Source: Monomorium pharaonis
Lineage: Eukaryota > Arthropoda > Insecta > Hymenoptera > Formicidae
Assembly: GCF_013373865.1 (NCBI RefSeq)
Contig: NC_050472.1
Coordinates: forward strand, 19,280,636-19,344,635
Direction: 5' to 3'
DNA: 64,000 bases
Each line of letters starts with the position of its first letter. Position 1 is the stretch's first letter. Below, piece after piece: positions 1 through 12,023 of the stretch. Below the pieces are notes generated by a model that did not search any database, was not told the DNA's origin, and worked only from the letters and a program-made list of their open reading frames with translations. The translations under genes and the position numbers were made by a program.

Positions 1-281
1 TAGAAGACTAAGGATTTTATATGAGATAATGACATGCCTCTTGTTGACAAAATGTGAAAATAATCAAACTTTCTTTCTAACTTCTTGATTTTTTATTATT
101 ATTCTAGATCTTTACTCACTTTGTTTATTGTAAATTACAACGTTATTTATCCCTGATAAAATAAATTTTGATACAAATATCGTCTTCCATCTGTTGCTTC
201 CTTATATTAGCATGTTTCGTATTTAGCTTTGTAACAGAAATTTGTGGTAAATATGAATTACGATTAATTTTTTGTTTCTAG

Positions 282-3200
282 GACTACACATATTTGATGT
301 TGCGCCACAATGGGCGCTACCGAACAATTTTATGCAGTGGATCGATCTGCAAGCATTGGTAGCACATAATACTGTGCAGGATATAGATGACTTGTATCAC
401 AAGACAAAAGTTATCACGGAATCGATTAATCTAAACTCGATATATTCTGCAAAGTTATCACTAACAGAACGACGAAATGACAGGATAGTGAATTCTAATG
501 TACTGACTGGTACAATTAATGAATCACTATCCGAAAAAATAGAAAACCTGCAGAAGGAACGAAAGAATAGGCTGGATAACTGCCAGAAGGGTTTCAATGA
601 GGGGACAGACTCTGACTCGGTAAATATCAGTAAAACGACGGAACCTACGCTAGTGAAAGATAAAACCAAAATTTTGTCGGAGTTGCAGAGGGAAATTTGT
701 TACGACGCGAATATTAACTTGCTTAGTTGTGTGTCAAAATATTCGATCGACACGCAAAGTATTAATGGATTGAAAGTCACGTCGGACAATATTGAGCACG
801 AGACTTGTAACCCCAATCGTACCACTTCTGTAGCAGATAATGAGCCACTTAATTTAGTAATAAATTTGAAAGAAAGTACACAACGCAGCCATAGTTACAG
901 TGAGACGAAAGATCAACTCTGCAATTATCCGCATTCGTCAGGTGTCGCTAAAGAGACTACGTTTCCGGTAGTTGGTGCCATTTTAAGACAATTAGATCAT
1001 TCCTCTAATGTACAGAGTTTTTATAAAGCAAAGTACAAGACAGTAGATTACGGTTTATTGAAGCTTTCTGATTTAAATGAGTTGTCATGTAACTCGGATA
1101 AAGGAAAAGAATTATTAAAGACCATCAGTAAATTGCATGCTAGCTGCGAGGTAAATAAACAGGTTATAACAAATGGCGATTTGAAACGGGAATTGAACGC
1201 ACAGGTTCTGGATAAATACGTCACGCATGTATTACCGTCACGCTTAAGCGATAGTAAATTAAAAACATCGTCTTGGACACCTTTACAGTCGAATGTCAAA
1301 TGTAATAACATTAAGAAAGAATGCTACAGTGAGGAAGAAGTACACAAGTCAGAAAGTACCGATCTAGCTACCGCCTGCAATCCGAAATTAAGCAATTGGG
1401 CGTGTTTCGAAATGTCAGGACAGTATCCAGGTCATAGCCGACCACCGGTTGGCACACCTCCACCGCAAACTGTCTGGAATCATCTTATGACACAGAATCA
1501 AGGTAATTTTAATTTCAAGATGTTTAATGCGATATTTGCAATGTCGTAACTAAATTTAATCGTGACGATTAATCACTTTCAGCTCTCAATATCCATCCGA
1601 CATTGCCTGGCGCCTCGTTGAATCCAGGGTTCTACGCACATCCATCCATGGCACGAGCGTCCCATTTACCATCTCAACTCACTCCGCAGCTCGCTCACAC
1701 GCAAGCACCGCCGACATGGCATACACCCACAGTTGCTTCAAAGAGCGTCACCCCGTCGACCACCCCGGGCAATCCCCTGTTCAATTTACAAATGCTGGTG
1801 GACAATCGGCCAAATCAAAATCAATATAGAAATTCGCCCGGTTCCCAGAGCACCCTAGATCTCTCGTCTACGTCCGAAATTATGGCGGAAAATTATTCTC
1901 GACTAACTCAGGATACTCCCATTAGTTTGACTGCGAGAAATGTGGATAAGAGCAGTCGAAATGGAAACATAATCTCACCACCGCTTAACGGGGAGACTTC
2001 GTCGGACAGCGGAATCAGCTCGTCTGTACCGACACCAAACTCCGTTAGCGAACCAGTCTCGCTATCGACGAAGGAAGTCACTACTCCTAAGATAACGGTG
2101 AAAAACTTTGAGAGTAATTTAAAGGGAGTCGCGAATCTTCATGATAAGATTAAGGAAATGAATGTAGATAACTTTACACAGAAAATGATAAATTTGCCGC
2201 CTAGTGTAACGATAGAGAGGGTGGTCGCGGACAAGAAGGAATCTGAAACTTCTGCAAAACCTAAAGATACGTTGAGTGTTATCGCGCAAGTGCCAAGAAA
2301 CGTCACTTTACCTGTTATAGTCAATCTCACATCTAAGATGGAGAAAGATGTCACAGATAGCCCGAAGCGGGAATCCTCTTCTGAGAGGGACAGGAAGCAC
2401 GAGGAGACGAGCGTGAGGTCACCTAAGAACTTGCCGAAGAGAGGCAAGAAGGGCGTTGATTCTCTGTTAGAGAAATTGGAAGGAGGAAATAAGAAACTTG
2501 GGAGTACCGAGAATATTGGTTCGGTCATTGTAATGCCGGTGGAGGAAAAGGACACGTCCAGTGTTAAAAGTATGTCGCCAGAAAGACAAAAATCTAAATC
2601 ACCGACTCGGGAAGATGAGGTCGTTTCGCCGGCTTTCAGCAACGACGATTCGAATGATACTACTAAACAACGTAGGAAACGAAAGCTGGAGAAACCTGTG
2701 AGACTGAGCAAGGATTCGAAAACTGAGGTCGAGGACATGGAACTCGAGCCTACGGAACCTACAGAACCGAGGACTATCGACCCGTTGTTGGAAGAGACGA
2801 CTAGTTCCACCTTGGCAGCTGATGTTAAGGCGGAGGAACAGATTGCCAGAGGAGTGGAGGACAGAATATCGGACAAGGCGGCAGTAGACGAAGTCACGGA
2901 AGAACGGTCAGAGGAATGTCGACCAAGTCGAAGACGAAGTAGTAGCGAGGATACTACGGCTAGTAACTCAACATCGATAAATCAGAGGACACGAAGAAAA
3001 TCTAATGAAGATGTCCCGTCCGAGTTCTCGAAGGCAATGAGTCCAAAAGACACGAGTAACGTGACGAGTAACACAACGACAATGACGACGTCGACAACGA
3101 CGACAAATCCTTTCGTTGAAGTCGAGTCGGAACTCGCGAAAATGTTTGCCGGAATCGTGGAAGCGGAGCCGGAAGTCAAAAATGAAGAATCAAAAGTGGA

Positions 3201-5009
3201 ACTCGCAAATGCGCAAATCCAAGGTGACAGTGCCGCTGTGAAATTTGAAGGTTTTGAGAATAGTATTCTACCGATGACAGAGTCTCAGAACGTTCAGAAC
3301 AATCCCATCGATGTTTCTTCCACGGTCGACACGAAAGTTTCGGGGAAAAGGGGTAAGAAGGGCAAGGGTGGTAAAAGAAAAATCTCCAGGTCGACGGAGA
3401 ACATTTTTGGCACGACGGATGATTCTCCGCCAAAGGAGGTGAAAAAGAGGCGGACATCCAAAGGCTTGAAGAAACAAGATCAAGCCTCAAAGAAGGCGAA
3501 GAAAAACACCAAGATTGACGGCCTGAGAGAGATGACGTACGATTCTGGTTCAAACGCGAGTTCGATCAGATCACGAGGACCCGTGGTTCACGTGGAAGGG
3601 CCAAGGGATAGTCCGTTGAGTATTCAAGTGGTTAATGCGCCTCGAGAAGAGGAGGAAGAGAAGAGTAAGGAGAAACGGAAAAGCGTCGGCAACGGAAACG
3701 GAGGCCGAAGCAAAAGACTCAGTCATCAAAACGATTTAGATTACAGGGGTATGTATATATCTGCGAAATGAAAATAGTTTGTGTAGGCGTTTAGTTTCAG
3801 CTTTAGAATGAGATTCATTTTATCATTTGTCATTATTCGCAGGTAAAGTCAGTAGAGCAGGTCTCTTCAGTTCGACGTTGTCTTCGCGATACGACGCGCA
3901 TACTACGGACTCAACTTGGGTCTGCGTATTTTGCAAGCAGGGTCCTCATTCTGTTGTACCTGGAGATCCGTCCAGGCCGCATCCGAATTTGGCCGGACCG
4001 CACATCGCGACTGGAACGTACACGGTAGATATACATTCTTTTAGAATCACATTGCTTTGGTATGATAACAACTCAATACATATAATTTGTATCGGGTAAA
4101 CGTACGTTATTCTTGTATTTGATCAATTTTATTTTTATAAACTATCTGTATTCTTTTTATACTGTATTTTTAATTTTATAATGTTGTTTATCTGATTTTC
4201 TCATATCGAATCTTAATCACGATTTTACATGAGATTAAAATAATGAAAAAATCACATTTTTTCAAATGACATTTGGCACTAAGTGTAACGTGTTTAGAAT
4301 TTTTTTGAAATGAAAAGTCACGTTAGCAGTGCAAATAATATTGTAAATGCCTGCGATAGGTTCCAGCCGGCGTGTTAAGCGATCTATTTGGACCATACTT
4401 GATCGGTAAAGAACGGTTAGAGGATGGTATTTTATCGGCCGATGAACAAGAAATTATGACAGAGCAGAAGAAAGGCAGCAAGAACAAGAGGAGCTTGAGG
4501 TACGCGGGTCTGGCCGACCAGTTCTCTGCGAAGATGGGCAAGAAGAAGCGGAATTCAGTTGAAAGTAACACAAACGCCATTTTTACGGGTATGACTTTGC
4601 ATCCTGGTGGAGAGGAACAACGATGGGAGGTGTGGCTCCACGAACAATGCGCGGTGTGGGCAGCTGGAGTATATATGGCGGGTAAGTTAAGAATGATGGA
4701 GATACATTCGTAGAATAATAGAAAAATCAGCAGGTATTTTTGAGACAATTATATTTGTCTCGTTCATAAATAGTATGTATACAAAAATTGGGATTGTGTT
4801 TGGCAGGTGGCAGAGTGACAGGATTGCAGGAAGCCGTGTGGGACGCCGCTAAATCAGTATGCGACTCCTGCGGTTTAACAGGCGCGAATATCGGTTGTGT
4901 TAAACGTGGCTGTAAGGCTGTTTCGCATTATCCGTGTGCACTGACGAAAGGCTGGCACCTCGACATAAATCAGTACATACCTAAATGTAATATTCATCGA
5001 GTTACGTGA
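282..5009 (+). CDS. RAI1/TCF20-type ePHD-finger nuclear protein, 5' partial
   Basis: Five coding exons are visible: 282-1502, 1583-3748, 3843-4024, 4360-4681 and 4807-5009 (stop TGA). All junctions are GT-AG with agreeing phases (1, 1, 0, 1). The first exon follows an acceptor at 280-281, so the start codon lies before the window; bases 1-281 are intron. About 1360 residues are encoded here. The first two exons (about 1130 residues) are low-complexity and polar, rich in Ser, Thr, Lys and Glu, with basic clusters such as KRGKKGKGGKRK and KKRRTSKGLKK that look like nuclear localisation signals. The last three exons encode a C-terminal ePHD zinc domain. In vertebrates RAI1 and TCF20 have this plan: a long disordered body ending in an ePHD that binds nucleosomes. 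A chromatin-associated role is inferred from that likeness. Other ePHD families are possible, but GDLFGPY-like spacing after the first Cys pair favours RAI1/TCF20. Confidence 0.82.
3843..5009 (+). other. ePHD (C2HC pre-PHD plus PHD) domain exons of the RAI1/TCF20-like gene
   Basis: Three exons encode one zinc domain. The first, 3843-4024, has the initial Cys pair in WVCVFCKQGPHSV. The second, 4360-4681, continues with SDLFGPYLIG, a Lys-rich insertion of about 80 residues (KKGSKNKRSLRY, KMGKKKRNS), then WLHEQCAVWAAGVY, which gives the His and Cys that close the C2HC knuckle. The third, 4807-5009, holds the PHD part: VCDSCGLTGANIGC, then GCKAVSHYPCA, then KCNIHRVT and the stop. Every zinc ligand expected for an ePHD is present. 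The 4360 acceptor was chosen over the nearby AG at 4365-4366 because only it keeps phase 0 after the 4024 donor. Confidence 0.85.
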
Positions 5010-7237
5010 AACTTCGGTGAGTCTATGAGCGTAGGCTAATATGGAAGTAGGTCGTATTCACATTATATCACGGAGATCCGGCTTTAATTAGATGCACCGA
5101 ATGATGGGCAATAATGTAAGAGACTTAAGTATATAAATCTGTTTATGACTGAAGATAGCCTTACTAGTTAGTAAGGTATGTTCTAGTTAATGAAGGAGCA
5201 AAACATCCTCATATGATAAAATCAATCTGTGTGTAATGTAACAAAGTTACGCAAAATATATTTAACAGAAAGAATAATCGGCATAATATATAAATAGACA
5301 AAATTTAAAATACTAAAATATAATATTGTTGATTTGATATTCTATTTTTTTCTGTTCTAATAGAGATATAAATTAACTTTCTTACTTGACGATGACTTGC
5401 GACCATAAGATGTTTTGATTCCTTGCATTATTTGATGCGTATAAGTATCAATTTGTATTTTGAAGCATGAAAGTATAAATGTGAAAACAATTATACTAAT
5501 TTCCAGACATCAAGTTTAGATCAGATATCAATATGCTCGAGAAAAATATCTTCCAATGTACAAGATGTTTGATGCTTAAACAGAAACCCTGTTAACCGTT
5601 TCTAAGAATTATAAAAAGGAAAAGAATGAACGTTAAGAAGATAGATATTTTTCTTCATAATTGAATTGAATTTTATTTTCTTGGCCTGTGTGGCCTTGGA
5701 CAGTGGCCTTTTCGACTTAATATAAAAACAAGGTATAAAAAGCAAGATTTTTTTAATTTCAAATTTATAGAGTAAATGGATTGCTATTGAACAGTGATAA
5801 TCAAAACTAAAGAAGTTTGCTTTTTTACTTACTTTTATGGAAAAAATGAAGATATTACAGACTTTCTCAACATCATGTACGCAGGAATACACAGATAGGG
5901 CATATTGTATTTAATGCTATCGAATTTAAAATGTAAAATTTATGGCAGCAAAAATCGAACGCTTATAAGTATAATAAGACGAGTAAGTCAGTCAACATAA
6001 GAGAAAATGGAATATTCTCTTTTCTTTTTTCGCGAAGATTGAGCATGAGCACGTAAGGCAAGTGTTCTCTAATCGATGTAAAAAAGAAACTGTTTGTATA
6101 TAGTGAGAATATAAAGGGATTATTGTATTATTAAAACATCATAATTATACTCTGAAATTTTTCGGAAACTTTGTATGTATTATTTCGGAAAAAAGAAAAT
6201 ATTGCATACATATGTTTCATGACAAAATAGCCTTGTAATTAACAAGTTCTATTTTTTTTGTTTGTGTCGCTACATGAGCCATTAGCTCACATGTATAGAT
6301 AGCGTATATCAATCGTCTCAACATAAAGTCCATTTTTTGTTACACTTTGATATTGATATTTCTTTTTTGTAGCTACTTTATCATGCGAATTTTTATTTGA
6401 TTCTGCATGTTATAATAAATTGACAATTTCTTAAAGAGAAATATTTTTGTACTCGCATCAAGCGAGAGATGATTAAACTGAGAACACTTGTAAGACATTA
6501 GTAGACTGCTGTATCTAATATAATGTAACAAAGGATACATCTCATTGCATTCAGTGATACATTTTGTATGGCGTCACATATTCATTGTCACTTTATCATC
6601 TTTAATGCATCTATACGGTCATAAAACCAGTGATTCAGATCCAATGTCCCGTATACAATTTATTGTTAGTGATTAAATTAATGGCTACGCATTACTGCGA
6701 AATTTGTAACGGTTATATATTATTGATTTATGTATGTATATTTTATATTAATTTTTTTCATATTTGAAAATTTATTGTCGTCATCTTTGCTGTCATTGTT
6801 CGTCGTCATCATCGTTCTCATTGTATTTTATAAAAGAAGCACGTTTTCGCTATCGACAAATGTAAGAATATTAACAAGCGATTCTCTTACTTACATCAGG
6901 GAGAACTAGCAAAGATCAAGAAAAATTGTATAAAAATAATATTATATATAAAAATATACGATGTATATATACAATATTAATTTGCGTAGAAAAAAATATA
7001 TATACATATATATTGTATATATTTTATGTGTGTATGTGCATATGTATGCATACACATATATTTCTATATCTCTCACATACATTTATGTATGGTTAATAAT
7101 TATTAATTATATACATGTATGTATCTACAATATATATGTATATGTACATGTATAAATATATAACACCACACGAAAATTAAGCACACATTGAAAATAGCCG
7201 TCACGTCTCCCACACAGCACAGAGTACGATAAATTAG

Positions 7238-7238
<1 letters not shown>

Positions 7239-7282
<44 letters not shown>
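7239..7282. repeat. (TA)n microsatellite
   Basis: About 22 uninterrupted TA units inside the likely 3' UTR of the ePHD gene. The flanking 250 bases are also strings of TATA and GTATAT. Confidence 0.95.
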
Positions 7283-7286
<4 letters not shown>

Positions 7287-7832
7287 CATTTTTAAATAGT
7301 AACTATATATATTCAGAGATGAGAGGATAAAGTTATTAAACTTAAAGATTCTTTGTACATACATAGTGCGTAGCGACAAATGTAAAAAAAAGTCTATCTC
7401 TGAGAACATTTTATTTAGAAGCTTAAATCATGTTTTAAAAAAAATAGTAATAAAACAAATGACACACGGTCACACTTTGGAAGTAAAAGTACATAAAGCC
7501 TAAATTTTCTTTTTGTGACGACTTTTTCGAGACGGTTTCGACACACTCCTCGACATTAAGGGTGGTCTTTGTATAAAAAAAGGATGGATACAGCCAAAAA
7601 AAAATACCGTTTAGATGTAATAAGAGAGATATTGAAATGTAAACCGAAACGCTTATAATCTACAATTGTGTATGAAAGGGAAACAAAATTTTATCTTAGA
7701 AGGAGTAACTGTAATATTAATCATTACTTGTGATACAAAGAAAGAAAGAAAGGATGAAAGGAAGGTGACAAATTCCGGAAGTGAAACGACAAACGAGATA
7801 TATATTCCGGGCTCGTTCTTTCGTCGTCGACT

Positions 7833-8073
7833 GCGCACGGCTCTGCGTACGCCGGAGGGGTTCGCGCGGCGTGCGTCCCCCTGTACAGTAGAACTTTTGT
7901 AGTAATGTCAATAATATAGCGTGTATATCGTGTATATTGTCACTTAGGCTCGTCCTGTGTGGATAGGTAAGGTCTAAGGGCAGTCAACTGCATCACACCG
8001 AAAAATTGTAGAAAGACCCTTTAGTAGGAACCTCTCCGTCCGTCTGTCTCGTTCCGTACGCAGAGCCGTGCGC
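7833..8073. repeat. perfect 19-bp inverted repeat, GC-rich, 203-base spacer
   Basis: The 19 bases at 7833-7851 (GCGCACGGCTCTGCGTACG) are the exact reverse complement of 8055-8073. Both arms are CpG-rich within an otherwise AT-rich tract. In RNA from either strand they could pair into a long-range stem closing a 203-nt loop. Confidence 0.9.
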
Positions 8074-8420
8074 GCGCCGTAGCGCCGAACGCGCGTGCTA
8101 TGGAGCAACACAAGCGTATTTGTCGCGTTTATTATTCTGACGATTTGTATAAATGGGACGTACTTGCGACTTGTAAATTGCAACGTGTTACGAATGAGAG
8201 GCGTGGGCGTGAGGCGCGTCGCGAGATAAGAGTGATCGAGTGCAGAAAAACCTGAATATCACGATGCCTAAGTACTTTGTATTAAAAAAAGAAAAAAAAA
8301 GAGGGAAGGCGAATCTGTGTAAAGTAAAACGGAAAACTGTCGCGTTATACGTGGGTACGTGAGGAAAACTAATTGCGACGGCGACGGTCGCTATAATAAA
8401 TTGGCAGCGGCAGCGGAAGC

Positions 8421-8861
8421 ACCATCGTTAGGATGAAAACAAGAGGATTGAATATGTCTTTATTTCTGATCTTCGCGCGTATACTTTAAGTCTAATTTGT
8501 TTTTTTTAGAGTTTACTTTTTTCTTTTTCCTCTTTTTCCCGGCTTCCTCTGCTACATCTGTCTCTTTTTCTTTCTCTGTTCTTTCCAGCTTTCATCTGTT
8601 CTATCGTACTCTCCTCTTTTTTTCTCGAATAGATCGTACCCATCTATTTTTTTGTGACCTGGTTTAATATATTAATTATTAAGAAAGATATTGGTTAAAA
8701 CTATTTAATATGGAATGATAGAAAAATCGGCGAATTGTATTTGAAGATCAATACAATAATACGATTAAGAGAGAAAAAAATATACATCTTTGTGTAATAT
8801 AAATTAATAAATAATAAAACATGATATGTGTGTGTGTGTGTGTGTGTGTGTGCGTGCGTGC

Positions 8862-8904
<43 letters not shown>

Positions 8905-9828
8905 CTATCTCGTAGATGAAAGCTCTCTCAATCATCTTTGACAACACTATGTTCGAAACAAACTCGAAACATAAAACGTTTTAAAGATGTCATTAAGACG
9001 TTTCATATCCAAATTTTAAACGTGTTATCTGGAAATTATAATTCCGACCGCTAAGCCATTCCTTTGTAATAATGACAAGAATTTTTATTTTAATAATGGT
9101 AATTCGCGCATTTATGTGTTGACACAAAATTTTTTATCATAAAGTACTAATAGCAGAAATAGAAACGATTTTTTCTATGCGTAGTTTATGCGATTCAAAA
9201 GATTGCCGCGCTAACGTTTTCTCTCTAATCTTCCGGTTTTGATTCGGGTGTTTCCGAATCGAACAGTTTCAAGGCACCACACGACGTCGATAGATTTCAA
9301 ATTGCAACAGTTGCAGGACACGTGATTGTACTCCGTATCATTTTGTAATAATTTCTTTTTAATGCCCAAAAGTGAGTCTCGCGTATTAAAGGCTGTTGAA
9401 ATCATCTCGTCAAGCATCGAACGTAATATTAAAGTGCGTAAGTATCTCTTTTTATCTTGCCCCTAGGCTGACTGATCGAAATAATTTTGATTTTTTTCCA
9501 TGTTATTTGCAGTCTTGATTTTTTCTTAATAATGTTTGTTTCTGCCAATCCCTGGTGAAAATGTAAAATCGGAACATAAGTCGAATATAAAAGGAGAATA
9601 ATAAAAGCGTTAACAAACCTTCCACGAAGCGTAAATTGAAACAATAAAATGTAAAAGAAGTGTTAACGTTTCTTTTACATTTCATTGTTTCAATTATGAA
9701 GACTAGAACCAGGAGACCGATCTCTGTGGTTTTGATAGAGCACTAGAAAAGTAGGTATTCTCACGTCCGCCATTTTTCTTCAAACTAGCAAGTAACTAGC
9801 ATGAAAAGTTAGGTATGTTTTGTATATA
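8421..9828. other. AT-rich non-coding stretch with a (GT)n tract
   Basis: No gene seen. Apart from the microsatellite it is AT-rich single-copy-looking DNA, with clustered AATAAA hexamers at about 8806-8817 that could be further poly(A) signals for the upstream gene. Confidence 0.5.
8827..8905. repeat. (GT)n microsatellite with GC interruptions
   Basis: About 79 bases of TG dinucleotides, interrupted by TGCG steps in the middle and ending in a short CG run. Confidence 0.95.
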
Positions 9829-10876
9829 TAGGGTGTTTACGATAATGGCTATCCGAGTAATTTTCTCTAGGACCGAAATATATGATAAGCACAACCATCT
9901 ACTATCATCATGATTCGTGACAACTCAATGCTGTCCGGTATAGCCAAATCATCACGAGCAAGTTGCGAGTTCCGTGAGTTTGTAGCAGGTAACCTAAAAA
10001 GTACGACATAAATAATTTGATTATTACAATTAAAAATAATCTGTTTTTAATGTATGATAAGATTATTAACTTTAAAATAGTAATTATATGTAACACAATC
10101 ATGTATTTTTAAAGTATTGTCTAAAGTAATATCAGAGATTATTTTATTTACAAATATTTATTTTGTCTATCAAGTTTCTATCATAACGGTATTATTTCAA
10201 AACCTAATATAATATTTTAATTAAACATTGATTCTCAATAAATGTTATTATTTATTATTAACTAACATATATATTAGAAAAGTCATCTTTTATTAAACGG
10301 ATGGTGTTAACACTTTGAAACAAATGAGATAAATTATGTAAAATTACTAAATAAATCATTATTAATAATATTTTTTAGATTACAAGTAAAATAAAAATTT
10401 AAGTATAAATATTTTTCTTTCTTGTAACAACTGTTAATGATAAGTTGCATGGTGTTATCATTATTTTAAAAAATCATATATCTTTATGTATAAATATTAT
10501 GCATGAATATTTCACTAATGTGAAACTAATAATAATGTTTACAATAAATTTTTTTAATTTGTAATACAAGTGCATAGTAAATTAAGATATACTGTAAACA
10601 GATATACGTTAGATATGCGTTAGATATACGTTATAATAGAAACTTGATAGACAAATTAATAAATAAAATATTTGTAAATAAAATAATCTCTTTAATATTA
10701 CTTTAGACAATACTTTAAAAATACATGATTGTGTTATATAATTACTATTTTAATGAAGTTAATAATCTTACCATACATTAAAAACAGATTATTTTTAATT
10801 GTAATAATCAAATTATTTATGTCGTACTTTTTAGGTTACCTGCTACAAAATCACGGAACTCGCAACTCGCAACTTG

Positions 10877-11362
10877 GGGCCACCGCACAAACTCTTCCAT
10901 AACGCGTTACGTTACGTTAAGTACTCCATACGAACTTAAGTTGTACTTAAAATTTAACTTAAATCAACGCACAAAGAAATCCTTAACGTAAGAACTTAAG
11001 AACTTACGTTAAAAGTTTCTTTGTGCGTTGATGTAAGTTTAATTTTAAGTACAAACTTAGATTTATGGAGCACTTAACGTAACGTAACGTGTTAGGGCCA
11101 CCGCACAAACTCTTCCATAACGCGTTACGTTACGTTAAGTACTCCATACGAACCTAAGTTGTACTTAAAATTTAACTTAAATCAACGCACAAAGAAATCC
11201 TTAACGTAAGTTCTTAAGTTCTTACGTTAAGGATTTCTTTGTGCGTTGATTTAAGTTAAATTTTAAGTACAACTTAGGTTTGTATGGAGTACTTAACGTA
11301 ACATAACGCGTTATGGAAAAGTTTGTGCGGTGGCCCTTACGAAAAAGCTTGTGCGGTGGTCC
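10877..11362. mobile_element. Palindromic MITE A (PIF/Harbinger-like), split by MITE B
   Basis: Left terminus GGGCCACCGCACAA; right terminus TTGTGCGGTGGTCC. The flanks are TTG at 10874-10876 and TTG at 11363-11365. Removing MITE B and one copy of its TTA duplication leaves a 241-bp, almost fully palindromic element. The 3-bp duplication and GGGCC-type ends are typical of PIF/Harbinger (Tourist-like) MITEs. It sits in the right arm of E1: without it that arm reads through as the complement of the left arm. Confidence 0.85.
11095..11336. mobile_element. Palindromic MITE B (same family as A), inserted inside A
   Basis: A 242-bp near-perfect palindrome. Its outer 33 bases match in inverse orientation with one mismatch, and TTA duplications lie at 11092-11094 and 11337-11339. 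It is the same length and family as MITE A, and interrupts A about 23 bases from A's right end. TTA is the classic TWA-type PIF/Harbinger target. Confidence 0.9.
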
Positions 11363-11569
11363 TTGCTCGTGATGATTTGGCTATACCGGACAGCATTGAG
11401 TTGTCACGAATCATGATGATAGTAGATGGTTGTGCTTATCATATATTTCGGTCCTAGAGAAAATTACTCAGATAGCCATTATCGTAAACACCCTAGGTCT
11501 ATGATTTTTAGTCACATGATGTCTTTTGACGCTGAAAATGAGCGTCAAGCATCAGCATGAAAAGGCACC

Positions 11570-11596
11570 TTTATGCAAAAGTCTGTGCGGGAGCCC
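11570..11596. mobile_element. Solo terminus of a MITE C-type element
   Basis: The sequence TTATGCAAAAGTCTGTGC followed by a GGGAGCCC end closely matches the right terminus of MITE C at about 12652-12679. No matching left end is nearby, so this is a truncated copy. Confidence 0.55.
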
Positions 11597-11599
11597 TAA

Positions 11600-12006
11600 G
11601 GCGTAGTTTACAATGAAAACTTAAGCCTTAAGCCGTAAGAAATTGACTAATCACAGTTGAGTAGTTTTAAGGGCCATCTACAATGGAGAGTCGTAGGCCG
11701 TAGCAGTAGACAATATTTTCATTATGTACTGTTTTACTGATTACGGCCTACAACAGACATTGAGCCAATTCAGTGGGTGCTTACGATGAGCGTTCAGGTG
11801 TTCGGGGTTAGTTTTTAGTCACCTCTCTATGATAGCCGGCTTGTATATTATTGCTACGTCGTTTATATTATTGACAGCATGGTCGTAGATTTAGCGTTGT
11901 TACGACTAAAACACTCCATTGTAGATGGCCCTTTATAAAACTCGATTGTGTCGTGATTGTGATTGATCAATTTCTTATAGCTTAAGTCTTTATTGTAGAT
12001 TACGCC
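11600..12006. mobile_element. MITE L with TAA duplication, interrupted by MITE K
   Basis: Left end GGCGTAGTTTACAATGAAAA; right end TTTATTGTAGATTACGCC, an imperfect inverse. TAA flanks both ends (11597-11599 and 12007-12009). The arms converge on the point where K is inserted. The 3-bp TAA duplication again fits the PIF/Harbinger type. Confidence 0.75.
11670..11932. mobile_element. MITE K with TTA duplication, nested in L
   Basis: Terminal inverted repeats AGGGCCATCTACAATGGAG on the left and its inverse on the right, with TTA at 11667-11669 and 11933-11935. It is 263 bp long, with a short non-palindromic core. It sits at the centre of L. Confidence 0.8.
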
Positions 12007-12023
12007 TAATAGGGCGGCCGCAT

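Larger units (their letters stand above)
5010..8420 (+). other. probable long 3' UTR of the ePHD gene
   Basis: AT-rich, no coding exon recognised. Candidate poly(A) signals AATAAA occur at 6414-6419 and 8395-8400, so alternative 3' ends are plausible. It includes AT microsatellite sequence near 7.0-7.3 kb and a GC-rich stretch at 7.8-8.25 kb with a 19-bp inverted repeat. Assignment as 3' UTR is inferred from position and strand only. Confidence 0.45.
9831..11493. mobile_element. Fold-back MITE with TA target-site duplication (element E1), carrying nested insertions
   Basis: It begins GGGTGTTTACGATAATGG and ends with the inverse, CGTAAACACCC, and a TA dinucleotide lies directly outside each end (9829-9830 and 11494-11495). 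The left arm, about 9831-10187, is repeated in inverted orientation from about 10633 to 11493, interrupted by a 486-bp insertion at 10877-11362. The centre is AT-rich with no transposase. TA duplication with long inverted arms fits a non-autonomous Tc1/mariner-type element, though the superfamily is inferred. Confidence 0.85.

Noticed and set aside
2139..2897. 252-codon minus-strand frame inside the ePHD gene
   Set aside because: Shadow of the coding exon 1583-3748; the plus strand is clearly the coding one by splice phase and protein content.
4365..4367. TTCCAG as the acceptor of the ePHD exon
   Set aside because: It would leave the frame shifted after the 4024 donor; GATAG ending at 4359 restores phase 0.
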